A stretch of DNA of 64,000 nucleotides from Nostoc sp. ATCC 43529 (GCA_003326205.1 LWTK01000051.1:1-64000), one strand, 5' to 3'; numbered from the stretch's first letter, positions 8,619 to 17,604 are shown. Notes: generated by a model from the sequence alone, not told the origin. Numbers and translations: made by a program.

Positions 8619-8777
8619 ATTTGACTTTAATTTTTCAACTATGTTTAGTGGCGAGATAGATATGATCTTTATCCCACCTGATAACCAACGAAAATTTAGA
8701 ACTAATCATTCTCAACAGTTATCAGTTATCAGTGTTTGAAACCTTGATAACTGTTCACTGCTAGTTGAATTTAACTT

Positions 8778-9497
8778 TTATCCCACTAACCCAGAACGCA
8801 AGGCGCGGACTGCTGCCTGGGTACGGTCATCGGCACATAGCTTATTCAAAATATTGCGGACGTGAGTTTTAACAGTTCCGACAGTGATGTAAAGCCTTTC
8901 CGCAATTACCGCATTGCTACAACCTTCGACAATCAACTGTAACACTTCTAACTCCCTTTCTGTCAGGGTATAGGGTTCAATTCCTTCCAGATTTTCCGCA
9001 AAATCTGGATTAGGGAGAACAGCTTTGGTATCTACAAAAGCCGATTCCGACTTTTGGGGATTTTGTTGCGCTTGTTGTAATACAATTCGAGCGATCGCCG
9101 GATCAATCCAGGCGTTGCCATTGTAAGTTACTCGCACTGCTTCCAGCAAATTATCAAATTTGATATCCTTCATACAGTAGGAGTCTGCCCCAGCAGCAAA
9201 AGCCGCCAATACCGCTTCTCGATTATCCCGCAGTGTCAAAATTAACACTTTTGTGCTTAACTCTTCGCTATTAGTAGTAGATTTTACCTCCCGTGTCAAC
9301 TCAATGCCATCCTTATCTGGTAAACCAATATCTACTATGGCAATATCTGGTTGTAGCACTTTTAACATTTTTAATCCCTCAGCGGCATTAGCAGCTTCCC
9401 CTACAACTTCAATTTCATCCTTTTGCAGTAGTGCTGTCCGAATACCTACGCGAGTCAGATCGTGATCTTCAATTAGAGCAATACGAATTTTACTCAT
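8778..9497 (-). CDS. NarL/FixJ-family response regulator
   Basis: A ~239-residue two-domain transcription regulator. The receiver domain (about 3-125) has the acidic pocket IEDHD, phospho-acceptor D56 in VDIGLPDKDG and a conserved Lys in CMKDIKFDNL. A variable linker (about 130-170) leads to a LuxR-type helix-turn-helix (about 174-236: LTERELEVLQLIVEGCSNAV... TVKTHVRNIL). The ATG at codon 3 of the longest frame is preferred over a TTG two codons earlier. It lies upstream of the PP2C/RsbW pair on the same strand with a ~160 bp gap and may belong to the same signalling group. No histidine kinase is adjacent. Confidence 0.9.
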   Translation of the reverse strand: MSKIRIALIEDHDLTRVGIRTALLQKDEIEVVGEAANAAEGLKMLKVLQPDIAIVDIGLPDKDGIELTREVKSTTNSEELSTKVLILTLRDNREAVLAAFAAGADSYCMKDIKFDNLLEAVRVTYNGNAWIDPAIARIVLQQAQQNPQKSESAFVDTKAVLPNPDFAENLEGIEPYTLTERELEVLQLIVEGCSNAVIAERLYITVGTVKTHVRNILNKLCADDRTQAAVRALRSGLVG

Positions 9498-9887
9498 AGC
9501 CAACTTCAGCCCGTTACACTACCTTAACTGTAAAGTCGAGTTTACTAAAAAGTCTTGTCTAGGCGCAGATTAAAGCCATCTTTGTATAGAGGTGTCACAC
9601 TTGAGCAACTCAAATCTGACGTTGAGAAGGAACATAATCGTGACAATCAAGGGCACTTGATGTCCCCTTAATTGTCCCGCAATTTCCCATCACAGCCAAT
9701 GGCTTTCTATTGTTGCAGAGCTATTGCTCTCTAAAATAGCAGGCGATCGTATTGTACTTTCATGCCTCATCGTTACCCTCATGACAGAAACCAGACTGGC
9801 TCCTATTAAATTCTTCTTTGATAAGAATATTTGATAAACTTAACATTCAAGGAAATGTGGTGTAAAATCAATCAAAAAATAGGCACT
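9498..9887. other. Intergenic region between divergent genes
   Basis: About 390 bp between the regulator (-) and the glycosyltransferase (+). I see one gcgatcg-type site and no repeat array, RNA gene or convincing promoter box. It must carry both promoters. Confidence 0.4.
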
Positions 9888-10658
9888 ATGTCTAAATCGC
9901 CTAAAGCATTTTCAGTATTGGGAATACCGGTTCATGTGATGACTAACTATCCAGGCTGGTTGTTAGAATGCTTGCAACAAGGCAGAGGAACTCATGTCGT
10001 AACGCTCAATGCAGAAATGACTATCCAAGCAGAGCGGAACCAACTCCTAGCTCAAGCCATTCAAAATGCTGAACTAGTGATTCCAGATGGAGCCGGGGTT
10101 GTTCTGTATTTACGCTGGTTATTATGGCAAAAAGTAGAGCGTTGCCCAGGAATTGAATTATCAGAAAAGCTTTTGCAAGAACTTGGACAACACAAGACAG
10201 GAGCAAAAGTATTTTTTTATGGTGCCGCACCTGGAGTAGCCTCAATTGCAGCAGAGTTTTGGCAGCAGCAAATTCCAGATTTGAATGTAGTAGGTACTCA
10301 CTCAGGCTACCACTCTCCAGAAGAAGAAGCACAATTGCAACAAACTCTTGCCCAATTACAGCCACAAGTGATTTTTGTAGGTCTAGGAGTGCCACGTCAA
10401 GAATTATGGATTGCTGAAAATCGCCATTTGTGCCCCCAAGCAATTTGGATTGGCGTCGGTGGCAGTTTTGATATTTGGTCGGGAACAAAAACTCGCGCTC
10501 CCGCTTGGTTAGGAAATAATAATTTGGAATGGCTATATCGTCTGTATAAAGAACCTTGGCGCTGGCGGCGGATGTTGGCTTTGCCAGAGTTTGCGATGAA
10601 AGCCTTTGTCTATCGCTGGACTGCTAGGAGTGCAATTATCGCAGGTAACAGGCAATAG
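9888..10658 (+). CDS. WecG/TagA/CpsF-family glycosyltransferase (GT26)
   Basis: A ~256-residue GT26 enzyme that transfers a sugar (typically N-acetylmannosamine or its uronic acid) to a lipid-linked acceptor in surface-polymer synthesis. Family hallmarks: VVTLNAEMTIQAERN, the catalytic region VIPDGAGVV (D67 counted from this start), VFFYGAAPGV, VIFVGLGVPRQELWI and the C-terminal basic/aromatic YRLYKEPWRWRRM. The start is set at the ATG at 9888 (MSKSPKAF), because the longer frame from 9831 adds 19 residues not seen in the family. A strong intrinsic terminator follows at 10813-10837. No other wall genes are adjacent, so its polymer is unknown. Confidence 0.9.
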   Translation: MSKSPKAFSVLGIPVHVMTNYPGWLLECLQQGRGTHVVTLNAEMTIQAERNQLLAQAIQNAELVIPDGAGVVLYLRWLLWQKVERCPGIELSEKLLQELGQHKTGAKVFFYGAAPGVASIAAEFWQQQIPDLNVVGTHSGYHSPEEEAQLQQTLAQLQPQVIFVGLGVPRQELWIAENRHLCPQAIWIGVGGSFDIWSGTKTRAPAWLGNNNLEWLYRLYKEPWRWRRMLALPEFAMKAFVYRWTARSAIIAGNRQ

Positions 10659-10812
10659 GCAAAGAAAGTCTTTTGGGGCTGGGGTTTTACGATGGGTTTA
10701 TGTATTAAACTATGCTTCAACTGCTATAAGTCCTGAGTGCTGAGTTCTAAGTGTTATTGCTTAGCTAATACTGAAGTCTTTAACAAATTTTAAATTTCTC
10801 TGTTGGATTTGA

Positions 10813-10845
10813 AATTCCCAGGCAAAACCTGGGAATTCTGATTTT
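10813..10845 (+). terminator. Intrinsic terminator after the GT26 gene
   Basis: A perfect 10-bp stem aattcccagg / cctgggaatt with a 5-base caaaa loop, followed by ctgatttt. It separates the glycosyltransferase from the FtsE-like gene. Confidence 0.75.
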
Positions 10846-10907
10846 GGGGGGAATGTCGAATCTATGTTGGCAAAGTGTTTGGTTGTGGGTATGAGGAGAA
10901 TTTAACA

Positions 10908-11654
10908 ATGCCAGTATTAACAACTGAAGTTAAGACAGAGAAATCCGTTGATAAGCAGAACAGTGAAACTCAACAGCACATTACCAATACTGCTGCAAAG
11001 GTGCAATTGCAATCTGTAACCAAGACCTATGCTAATGGCTCTCATGCCTTGTTGAATGCAAACCTTGAGGTTAAAAAGGGAGAATTTTTGTTTATCACAG
11101 GGCCGAGTGGTTCTGGTAAGTCAACGCTTTTGAAACTGCTGTATGGCCAGGAGTTACCCACACAGGGTGAAGTAATTGTTGATGAATGTAATGTAGCAAC
11201 TTTAAGGGGCGATCGCTTGTCATTATTGCGGCGACGTATTGGCATTGTGTTCCAAGACTACAAACTAATTAACCAGCGTACAGTAGCAGAAAATGTAACT
11301 TTTGTACTCCAAGCTCAAGGGTATACTCGTAAAGAAATTCAACGCCGCTTAGAACCAACGTTAAAGTTGGTAGGGTTGCTCAAGAAAGCTGACTGCTTTC
11401 CAGATCAACTGTCTGGAGGAGAACAACAACGGGTGAGTATTGCTAGGGCGATCGTTAGTACACCACCACTGCTACTGGCTGACGAACCAACGGGAAATCT
11501 CGATCCAGATAATTCTTGGCAAGTTATACAAATTCTCCAAAAGTTGAATTCCTTTGGGGCTACGGTGATTGTTACCACCCACGATGAACAATTGGTGCGG
11601 CGGTGCAATCATCCGGTAGTGCAAGTTCGCAATGGAAAGTTGTCTCGAAAATAA
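10908..11654 (+). CDS. ftsE: FtsE-like ABC transporter ATP-binding protein
   Basis: A ~248-residue ATPase of the FtsE/LolD group. FtsE with membrane partner FtsX couples the division machinery to periplasmic wall hydrolases. Motifs: Walker A GPSGSGKST, Q-loop VFQDYKLINQRTV (typical of FtsE), signature LSGGEQQRVSIARAI, Walker B LLLADEPTGNLDPDNS and H-loop VTTHDEQLV. The start is ATG 10908, preceded by a good gaggag at 10893-10898, not the GTG at 10875. A ~25-residue N-terminal extension precedes the ABC domain. No ftsX is adjacent: downstream is a heptamer array and a convergent gene, so the partner must be elsewhere. Confidence 0.82.
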   Translation: MPVLTTEVKTEKSVDKQNSETQQHITNTAAKVQLQSVTKTYANGSHALLNANLEVKKGEFLFITGPSGSGKSTLLKLLYGQELPTQGEVIVDECNVATLRGDRLSLLRRRIGIVFQDYKLINQRTVAENVTFVLQAQGYTRKEIQRRLEPTLKLVGLLKKADCFPDQLSGGEQQRVSIARAIVSTPPLLLADEPTGNLDPDNSWQVIQILQKLNSFGATVIVTTHDEQLVRRCNHPVVQVRNGKLSRK

Positions 11655-11713
11655 TAATTGGGCATGGGGCATGGGGTATCGAGTATTAACCAAGAACTTG
11701 TTATTTAATTCAC

Positions 11714-11866
11714 GACAAATGACAAATGACAAATGACTAATGACAAATGACTAATGACAAATGACTAATGACAAATGACAAATGACTAATGACAAATGAC
11801 AAATGACTAATGACTAATGACTAATGACTAATGACAAATGACCAATGACCAATGACAAATGACTAA
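11714..11866. repeat. Heptamer array (TGACAAA / TGACTAA / TGACCAA), ~22 units
   Basis: About 153 bp made almost entirely of 7-bp units gacaaat, gactaat and gaccaat in mixed order. The reverse complement of the TGACCAA unit is TTGGTCA, one of the short tandemly repeated repetitive (STRR) heptamers known from heterocystous cyanobacteria. Its right end reaches the stop codon of the convergent membrane-protein gene. A gcatggg heptamer pair precedes it at 11662-11682. Confidence 0.92.
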
Positions 11867-12630
11867 TAAATGGGGTGTTTAAGTTTTGCTGATATGGGTA
11901 TGAAAGTTTTGGCTGTTTTGGGTGGTAGTACTTGTGAGCGATCGCAGGCTTGCAGGATCTTAAAAGCTGCCTCTCGAACTACAACTTCTTCCTCGCGACT
12001 CAGTAGGAGGTGCAAGCATTCGACTACATCTTGCTGCGCTGAACAATCAACTCGCTTACGGGCAATCAATTTAGTTAGTTGACGCAGGGCAATTAACCGC
12101 TTTAATGGATCTTTTTCTGTTAAATTGACTAACAGCTGCTCTAGGTGGTCTTCTTGTTGATTTCCATAAAAGTTGACAAGTTGCCATACTAATAAAATTA
12201 AAGTTAACAGGGTTCCTACACCTTGGGCGATCGCACCAGCCGCAATCCACTTGCTATGAGAGTCAACCCAAATTGCAGCCGCCATGTAAGTGCTGACAGT
12301 AGCAATACCACCACTGAGAACTGCTAAGACTAACCGACGGTTTGGACTGTTTAAAAACTCGCGTATTTTAGACCAGCGCAATTGCCAGTCCCACTCCTGC
12401 ATTGAGTAAATTAATACCATTACTCCAATACCGATTAACAGAGCTAATAGGAGTTTCCAGTTCCAGAACAGCATAGCAATGACAATCGTCAGGAACCCAA
12501 GAAAGCCTCCAGGCCCAGAGTAACGTTTAAAAGTTTGTTGTTTTGAGCTTCCTCCTATCTTGAACTTTGGAAGCGACCAGTTGGGGATCTGCTCGATCAA
12601 TTGCTGCCAAGAAGATGAAGCCTGTGCCAC
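11863..12630 (-). CDS. Membrane protein with C-terminal HEAT/ARM-like region
   Basis: A 255-residue protein, family not recognised with certainty. Three or four hydrophobic helices (about residues 42-60, 60-78, 100-122 and 128-155) are followed by a cytosolic C-terminal region (about 160-240). That region has two alpha-helical repeats (KDPLKRLIALRQLTKL and VVECLHLLLSREEEVVVREA) resembling ARM/HEAT repeats used for protein binding. The stop codon lies inside the edge of the flanking heptamer array, so the last residues may have been set by repeat sequence. Similar membrane/HEAT proteins occur across cyanobacteria. Role unknown. Confidence 0.75.
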   Translation of the reverse strand: MAQASSSWQQLIEQIPNWSLPKFKIGGSSKQQTFKRYSGPGGFLGFLTIVIAMLFWNWKLLLALLIGIGVMVLIYSMQEWDWQLRWSKIREFLNSPNRRLVLAVLSGGIATVSTYMAAAIWVDSHSKWIAAGAIAQGVGTLLTLILLVWQLVNFYGNQQEDHLEQLLVNLTEKDPLKRLIALRQLTKLIARKRVDCSAQQDVVECLHLLLSREEEVVVREAAFKILQACDRSQVLPPKTAKTFIPISAKLKHPIY

Positions 12631-12713
12631 GGTGTTTACCTACTTGAATACGAGATTACCTATTGTAAAAGTTTTATTAGAGACGAAGAAATCAAGGAGC
12701 GTCCCGAATTGGT

Positions 12714-12750
12714 AAAAATACTAGGAGATGATAAATCACATCCTAGTTTC
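12714..12750 (-). terminator. Intrinsic terminator of the 200-residue gene (minus strand)
   Basis: Read on the minus strand: actaggatg, a short loop, catctcctagt (one bulged base), then attttt. It lies about 100 bp downstream of the stop at 12848, so it most likely ends that transcript. Confidence 0.6.
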
Positions 12751-12847
12751 TACCCTTGGGGAGATCCATGAACAATATACTCTAAAAGAATACCCGGACT
12801 CGGATGAGTCAGCTTAATTTTCCTATTGAGTTTTTAACGTTTGTAGT

Positions 12848-13450
12848 TTATGTACAAAAACGAAAGTCATCAAGGACGAATTGACCGTCAAAAGCACAGA
12901 AGGTAACAGTGTAGATATTATTCGCAGTTATGGATAATAAGGTATTGGGGGAAATTGCTGAGTCTGAATTGGCGAGATTAGCGCCGGGTAGTACGGTTTG
13001 TCCAAGGAGTTGCCGATCGCGATCGTAAGCGGAAAGCACTAGCCGCTGCGAACTAGTGACAAAGGCACTAACCGAGTTGACAGGATGCAAGAAACTAGCT
13101 TCTAAAAATCCGCTTTTGGGCGCTCCCATTAAGACTGTTAACCCTGAATAGCTGGGAAATGCTGGATTTGATGGTTGCATTGCTAGAGAATTCTGAAAAA
13201 TTACTCCCCAGCGTTCATACTGGCGCTCTACTACTTCAAAACACTTCAAGTCTTCAAAATCTAAACAAATACAAGTAGGTATGCTGTCTTTGGTAAGGTC
13301 AATGGGTGGCTTGATGCGATCGCGTCGGGATGAAGCTGTAATTTGGTTTTGTATACTAAAATTGTCAAGCGCAAATTTAGGGTCTTCAATCCTTGGTACT
13401 TTATTTGATTGAAGAGTAGCCTGCTTGACCATGACATTCCGCCTTACCAT
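12848..13450 (-). CDS. Hypothetical beta-rich protein
   Basis: A 200-residue protein that I do not recognise. After a basic ~50-residue N-terminus, the remainder is predicted beta-rich, starting CICLDFEDLKCFEVV and ending FDGQFVLDDFRFCT. This pattern resembles PEP-CTERM/'choice-of-anchor' type jelly-roll domains, in which an early Phe-Glu-Asp and a late Val-Asp-Asp strand bracket the sandwich. No signal peptide or sorting tail is seen, so it should be cytosolic unless the start is wrong. An ATG at codon 7 is an alternative start. A terminator-like hairpin follows it. Confidence 0.6.
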   Translation of the reverse strand: MVRRNVMVKQATLQSNKVPRIEDPKFALDNFSIQNQITASSRRDRIKPPIDLTKDSIPTCICLDFEDLKCFEVVERQYERWGVIFQNSLAMQPSNPAFPSYSGLTVLMGAPKSGFLEASFLHPVNSVSAFVTSSQRLVLSAYDRDRQLLGQTVLPGANLANSDSAISPNTLLSITANNIYTVTFCAFDGQFVLDDFRFCT

Positions 13451-13945
13451 TATCTAGAAAATAATCAGATCAGTAATATATCAAAAGCTATTCTTTTTAG
13501 ATGCAGAACTAAAACTAATAGCTGATTAAAACGATCGTTTTGGCTATTTCTGAAGCTCAAAATTATTTATCAGTTTTTTCATAGAGTACCATAAACAATT
13601 CATCTGTATTTATGTCTATAGTGATACTTATTACTACATAAACTGCTGAAAATATAGTAATTACAAGGTTAGTTTCGTTTAAATATGAAAAAATAAACAC
13701 CAAATCTTTACAACTGCTTCAGTAGTTTTACATCTGCTTAATCTGACGCTGGCCAGAAGTCCTAAAGTGATTGGTTCGCCGATAATAAATCTGTGGGAGA
13801 TCCGGGGACGCAAAGAATTACCTCTCTGTGTGTATTTCCCTTACCATTAGTCAAAGCCGTGTTCGGACTTCTCTTGGCGTCCCCCTATCTCCCCGTCTCT
13901 GGTGTTATCTGTGTTAATGAATCATTAAAGTGAAGAAAAATATTT
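13451..13945. other. Intergenic region, AT-rich
   Basis: About 495 bp between divergent genes. The first 300 bp are AT-rich, without repeats or an open frame with coding character. Near 13790-13910 there is a GC-richer stretch with short cccc/gggg runs (gatccggggacgc and ggcgtccccctatctccccg) that could pair. No RNA gene recognised. Confidence 0.4.
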
Positions 13946-14842
13946 ATGTTTGAGCCAATAGGATTTGAACAACGCTCCGTAATTACCTCATTAGGTAAGA
14001 TGGCGTATTATACTAATGTTGGGTCGGTCTGGCACAACGATGCGACTGTCAAAGATGACCGGGAAACTTTGGTTTTTCTACACGGTTTTGGTGGTGGATC
14101 TTCTGCTTATGAGTGGTCGAAAGTTTATCCGGCTTTTGCTGCTGAATATCGGATTATTGCACCAGATTTAATCGGTTGGGGTAGATCTGAGCATCCCGCA
14201 CGTAGTTATAAAATTGACGATTATTTGACAACCATTCGCGAGTTTTTGCAGCAGACTTGTACTGGCCCGGTAACAACGATCGCCTCATCTTTGACCGCAG
14301 CCTTTACAATTAGAGTGGCGATCGCTCATCCCGAATTATTTAAGTCTTTAATTCTCACTACTCCCGCGGGACTTTCCGATTTTGGCGAAGACTATTCCCG
14401 CAGCTTTTTTGCTCAGTTAATCAGCGTTCCTATTATTGACCGCGTGCTATACAGTACTGGAGTTGCGACCAGTGGCGGTATTCGCAGCTTCTTAGAGCAA
14501 CGACAGTTTGCTCAGCCTAACCGAGTTTACCAAGAAATTGTAGATGCTTATCTAGAATCAGCCCAACAGCCGAATGCTGAGTATGCAGCGCTATCTTTTG
14601 TACGTGGCGATTTGTGCTTTGATTTATCTCTTTATATTCAACAATTGACCACTCCCACGGCTATTATTTGGGGACAAAAATCTCAATTTACAGGCCCTGC
14701 AATTGGTCGCCGCCTCGCCGAAATGAATCCCCAAGCAATCCGGTTTTTTCAACAATTGGAAGATGTGGGTTTAACACCGCAGTTAGAATTGCCAGCAGTC
14801 ACAATTGGGTTGATTCGTCAATTTTTGCCTTTGCTTAATTAA
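13946..14842 (+). CDS. Alpha/beta-hydrolase-fold protein lacking most of the catalytic triad
   Basis: A 298-residue protein of the alpha/beta hydrolase superfamily. The fold is clear: oxyanion-hole segment FLHGFGGGSSAYEW, strand/loop IIAPDLIGWGRSEHP, and the late strand TAIIWGQKSQF. The catalytic positions are degenerate. The nucleophile elbow reads IASSLTA (S115 kept but without the usual flanking glycines). The acid position after IIWGQK is S246 instead of Asp. The place of the catalytic His reads EDVGLTPQ (L276 instead of the GH motif). It may be a non-enzymatic relative or use other residues. ATG start; no operon partner. Confidence 0.82.
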   Translation: MFEPIGFEQRSVITSLGKMAYYTNVGSVWHNDATVKDDRETLVFLHGFGGGSSAYEWSKVYPAFAAEYRIIAPDLIGWGRSEHPARSYKIDDYLTTIREFLQQTCTGPVTTIASSLTAAFTIRVAIAHPELFKSLILTTPAGLSDFGEDYSRSFFAQLISVPIIDRVLYSTGVATSGGIRSFLEQRQFAQPNRVYQEIVDAYLESAQQPNAEYAALSFVRGDLCFDLSLYIQQLTTPTAIIWGQKSQFTGPAIGRRLAEMNPQAIRFFQQLEDVGLTPQLELPAVTIGLIRQFLPLLN

Positions 14843-14986
14843 TAAATTCAGAATTCAGGAGTCAGGAGTCAGAATTCAGAATCAAGCGTGTGACTTGAAA
14901 ATGAAACTTCCTACAATTTATTAATTTTTTAACTGATTAAGTTTGGTGTCAAAACCTTCTGAATTCTGAATTCTAAATTCTAAATT
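14843..14986. repeat. Inverted heptamer repeats between convergent genes
   Basis: After the hydrolase stop come units aattcag, caggagt and cagaatt (14846-14884). Before the DUF4330 stop comes the complementary set ttctgaattctgaattcta (about 14957-14990). The two halves can pair into a long hairpin, acting as a bidirectional terminator. Confidence 0.65.
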
Positions 14987-15520
14987 CTATTTGTCTTTGA
15001 TTCTGACATCAATGACAGTAGCATTGAAATTGTAGTTAAAACCTTCCAACTCAAATGGCATTCCAATTTTAACTTTACTGTTACCAAGAACAGGGCCGCT
15101 TTGAGTCACTTGGGCTTTGCCATCTAAAGTTAAGAGAAAATCTGCACTAAAATTATTGCTTTTTGGATCTGGCAATTCTTTAACAGTTCCATCAGGTTGG
15201 AAAACATTGACTGTTCTTGGTAGCTGTTGAATTGATTTAATCTCAATCTGCCCATAAGGTTGGTTGCGGATAATCACATTAGTTTTACCGCCTTTTTTTA
15301 ATCCGTTATTGAATAATTGTTCTGGGTCGCGTACATTCAAACCACGAACTACTAAATCCACCTCTATGGGTACTGTTTTAGCACCGACTTGGGCAACAGA
15401 ACCAGAAGTGCCAGGAAAAATAAAGATGCCAAATATAACTAGCAGAATAACCAGCGCAGCACCTAAATCTAGGAGGTTAATTTTGCCAAAGAAACGACCT
15501 TTTGAATCTAAAATAGCCAT
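14987..15520 (-). CDS. DUF4330 family protein
   Basis: A 177-residue protein of the DUF4330 family, conserved in cyanobacteria. It has a short cytosolic N-terminus MAILDSKGRFFGKINLLD, one membrane helix (about residues 18-38) and an extracytoplasmic beta-rich domain (about 50-175) with paired Asn/Gly/Lys turns. The typical family start DSKGRFFGKIN is present, so the start is firm. Function is not known. The topology suggests a membrane-anchored periplasmic or thylakoid-lumen protein. Confidence 0.85.
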   Translation of the reverse strand: MAILDSKGRFFGKINLLDLGAALVILLVIFGIFIFPGTSGSVAQVGAKTVPIEVDLVVRGLNVRDPEQLFNNGLKKGGKTNVIIRNQPYGQIEIKSIQQLPRTVNVFQPDGTVKELPDPKSNNFSADFLLTLDGKAQVTQSGPVLGNSKVKIGMPFELEGFNYNFNATVIDVRIKDK

Positions 15521-15900
15521 AAAAAGTTTTCCAAGATAATAGCGAAGTAATTGATTGTAGCAAGAATCTTTTTGACGGGAAGGGTAATTTTATCTATTTG
15601 GTAATAACTCAAATCGACTGGTGGACAGTTTATCACGAGTTTGTAATTTTAGAGCGGCAGGAGCTAATTCTAAAATTTTTGCGTATTGGAACTACTGTAC
15701 CCAAAAGATAAAATCTAATGTTTAAGCCTATCTCTAGAGGGAATCGTTAGCTGTCTAAACTTCGGTATATTTGCGTAAGTATTAGCTGTATAACAATCCG
15801 TTTGGTTTTGAACTAATAATGCAACTTAGAATACTCTAAATCCGTCTCATAATTTGTCTTATCATTTTACGTTCTCTCGAAATTATCTTCAGTGCAGATT
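15521..15900. other. Intergenic region between divergent genes
   Basis: About 380 bp upstream of both DUF4330 (-) and the M48 protease (+). AT-rich; I see no repeat array, RNA gene or distinctive regulatory site. Confidence 0.4.
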
Positions 15901-16758
15901 ATGTTGAATTGGAAAGGTTTTGTTGTCAATTACCGTATGTGGCGGCGTCGCTGGTTTTATCCACTAATTTCGGTGGTAGTTGCTTTGAGTCTGTGCCTGG
16001 GTACAGCCTTGCCTGGAAGAAGTTTAGAATTCTTGCCTCTGATATTGCAAGGAGTCCAGGTACTTCAGCTTTCTAATATATCCGATCGCCAGGAAACTGA
16101 TATTGGCAAGCAGATTAATCAGGAAATACTGGGGAGTCAAGTTCGGCTTTACAAGAATGCTGGAGTTAATAGCTATGTAGAACAAATTGGTCGGCGCTTA
16201 GCGGCTAATAGCGATCGCCCCAATCTTCCCTATACTTTCCAAGTAGTTGAAGATGATGCCATTAATGCCTTTGCGACGTTGGGAGGCTATGTATATGTCC
16301 ACACGGGTTTGCTCAAAGCCGCAGATAATGAAGCAGAACTAGCAAGTGTCATTGCCCATGAAATTGGTCACATTGGCGGAAAACACTTAGTTAAACAAAT
16401 GCGCCAAAAAGCGATCGCTAGTGGTGTAGCAAGTGCAACTGGTTTAGACCGCAACACAGCCATAAATATTGGTGTAGAACTTGCCTTGAATCGTCCCCGC
16501 AGTCGTCAAGATGAATATGATGCTGACAAAAGAGGATTAAAAACTTTGACACGCGCTGGTTATGCTCAGTCTGGTATGGTTTCTTTTATGCAGAAGCTTT
16601 TGAAAAAGGGTGGTTCTGTCCCCACATTTTTGAGTACGCACCCCGGAACCAGCGATCGCATTGCTAACCTCCAACGTGCCATTAAGTCCCAACCTAGTAA
16701 TGGAACTTACGGATTGGATAGTGCTAGCTATAGAGCCAATATTCGACCATTGGCGTAA
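15901..16758 (+). CDS. M48-family zinc metalloprotease, secreted or membrane-anchored
   Basis: A ~285-residue M48 peptidase (BepA/Oma1-like), usually acting in envelope protein quality control. A hydrophobic N-terminal segment (WFYPLISVVVALSLCLGTAL) serves as signal or anchor. The active site VIAHEIGHIGGKH gives zinc ligands and base H156, E157 and H160. The third ligand is E208 in RQDEYDADKRG (numbering from a GTG three codons upstream). The C-terminal FLSTHPGTSDRIANL is a family hallmark. ATG 15901 is chosen; an ATG 13 codons later (MWRRRW) is an alternative that places the signal peptide at the very start. No C-terminal TPRs as in BepA. Confidence 0.9.
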   Translation: MLNWKGFVVNYRMWRRRWFYPLISVVVALSLCLGTALPGRSLEFLPLILQGVQVLQLSNISDRQETDIGKQINQEILGSQVRLYKNAGVNSYVEQIGRRLAANSDRPNLPYTFQVVEDDAINAFATLGGYVYVHTGLLKAADNEAELASVIAHEIGHIGGKHLVKQMRQKAIASGVASATGLDRNTAINIGVELALNRPRSRQDEYDADKRGLKTLTRAGYAQSGMVSFMQKLLKKGGSVPTFLSTHPGTSDRIANLQRAIKSQPSNGTYGLDSASYRANIRPLA

Positions 16759-16761
16759 TGT

Positions 16762-16854
16762 TAAGGGCATGGGGCATGGGGCATTGGGCATTAGTTTTTC
16801 CCGGCGTCCCCGCGTCTCCCTCATCCCCCTCATCCCCCTTCATCTCCCTCATCC
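16762..16854. repeat. GGGCATG/GGGCATT heptamers and C-rich tract
   Basis: Directly after the protease gene: about four units gggcatg/gggcatt, then a pyrimidine-rich tract of ctcatccccct-like units up to the stop of the convergent phosphatase gene. It is one of at least eight places in the window with GGGCAT heptamers. Confidence 0.8.
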
Positions 16855-17604
16855 CTAATCCCGGCGATGAACTTTGATTTTAGCTGGGTCAACTGCGATC
16901 GCTGCATCTTTTAAGGGCAGGGCACGTAGATAATTTCTAAAAATGTTAACTTGATATACTAAATTATTTGTAATATCTAGTCCAGTCAACCATCCACTCC
17001 GAGGATGATAAGCGCCAGTATCTATGCCTAGCCATCCCTGTCCTTGTGCCAGTTGACCAGGAGAAACACCCGGTAGAGTAAAAGTAATGGTGTGACCGAT
17101 GATAATTTGCTTATCAGGGAAGTAAGGCTTGGGAATGCTGTGAAATTCTTCTCGTATCCAGCACAGATGTTCGGCTGTTTGTTCTATCACTGGCTTAGAA
17201 GGGTCAACGCCAGCATGAGTTAACCAAGTATCCCCCAAGTCAATATATGTAGGTAAAGACTTAAACCAGTCTACATGGTCATCTGGAATTGTAGCCTCGT
17301 GGTAACTGGCTACAGTAGCTTGCCCCCCACTGTATAGCCATGCTTGCATCCTTGGGGAAGAAGCCCTTTCATCAGTGAGAATGCTTAATAACATCTGCTC
17401 ATGATTTCCCAGCAAACATGAGTAGTTATTTCGCTTGACAAAATTAACTACTTGCGCACTATGAGGCCCGCGATCGATTAAGTCTCCGAGAAAATAGACT
17501 CGATCGTCTGATGTGGGGGCGATGGCCTCCAGCAATATCATCAAACCTTCATAGTGACCATGTACATCCCCAATTACAATTCGTCTGGGGTTAGTTTCGC
17601 TCAT
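16855..17604 (-). CDS. PPP-family metallophosphatase (Ser/Thr phosphatase-like)
   Basis: A 249-residue calcineurin-like phosphoesterase of the bacterial PPP group (PrpA/ApaH-like). All metal motifs are present: GDVHGHYEG (D13, H15), GDLIDRG (D41), GNHE (N67, H68), and later TWLTHAGV and IIIGHT supplying the two C-terminal His ligands. Candidates are a protein serine/threonine phosphatase or a dinucleoside tetraphosphatase, and sequence alone does not separate these. The C-terminal ~40 residues are basic and extend beyond the core. Monocistronic, convergent with the protease. Confidence 0.88.
   Translation of the reverse strand: MSETNPRRIVIGDVHGHYEGLMILLEAIAPTSDDRVYFLGDLIDRGPHSAQVVNFVKRNNYSCLLGNHEQMLLSILTDERASSPRMQAWLYSGGQATVASYHEATIPDDHVDWFKSLPTYIDLGDTWLTHAGVDPSKPVIEQTAEHLCWIREEFHSIPKPYFPDKQIIIGHTITFTLPGVSPGQLAQGQGWLGIDTGAYHPRSGWLTGLDITNNLVYQVNIFRNYLRALPLKDAAIAVDPAKIKVHRRD

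Noticed and set aside
11714..11866. Repeat array considered as a CRISPR
   Set aside because: Units are 7 bp with no spacers; it is a tandem heptamer repeat.
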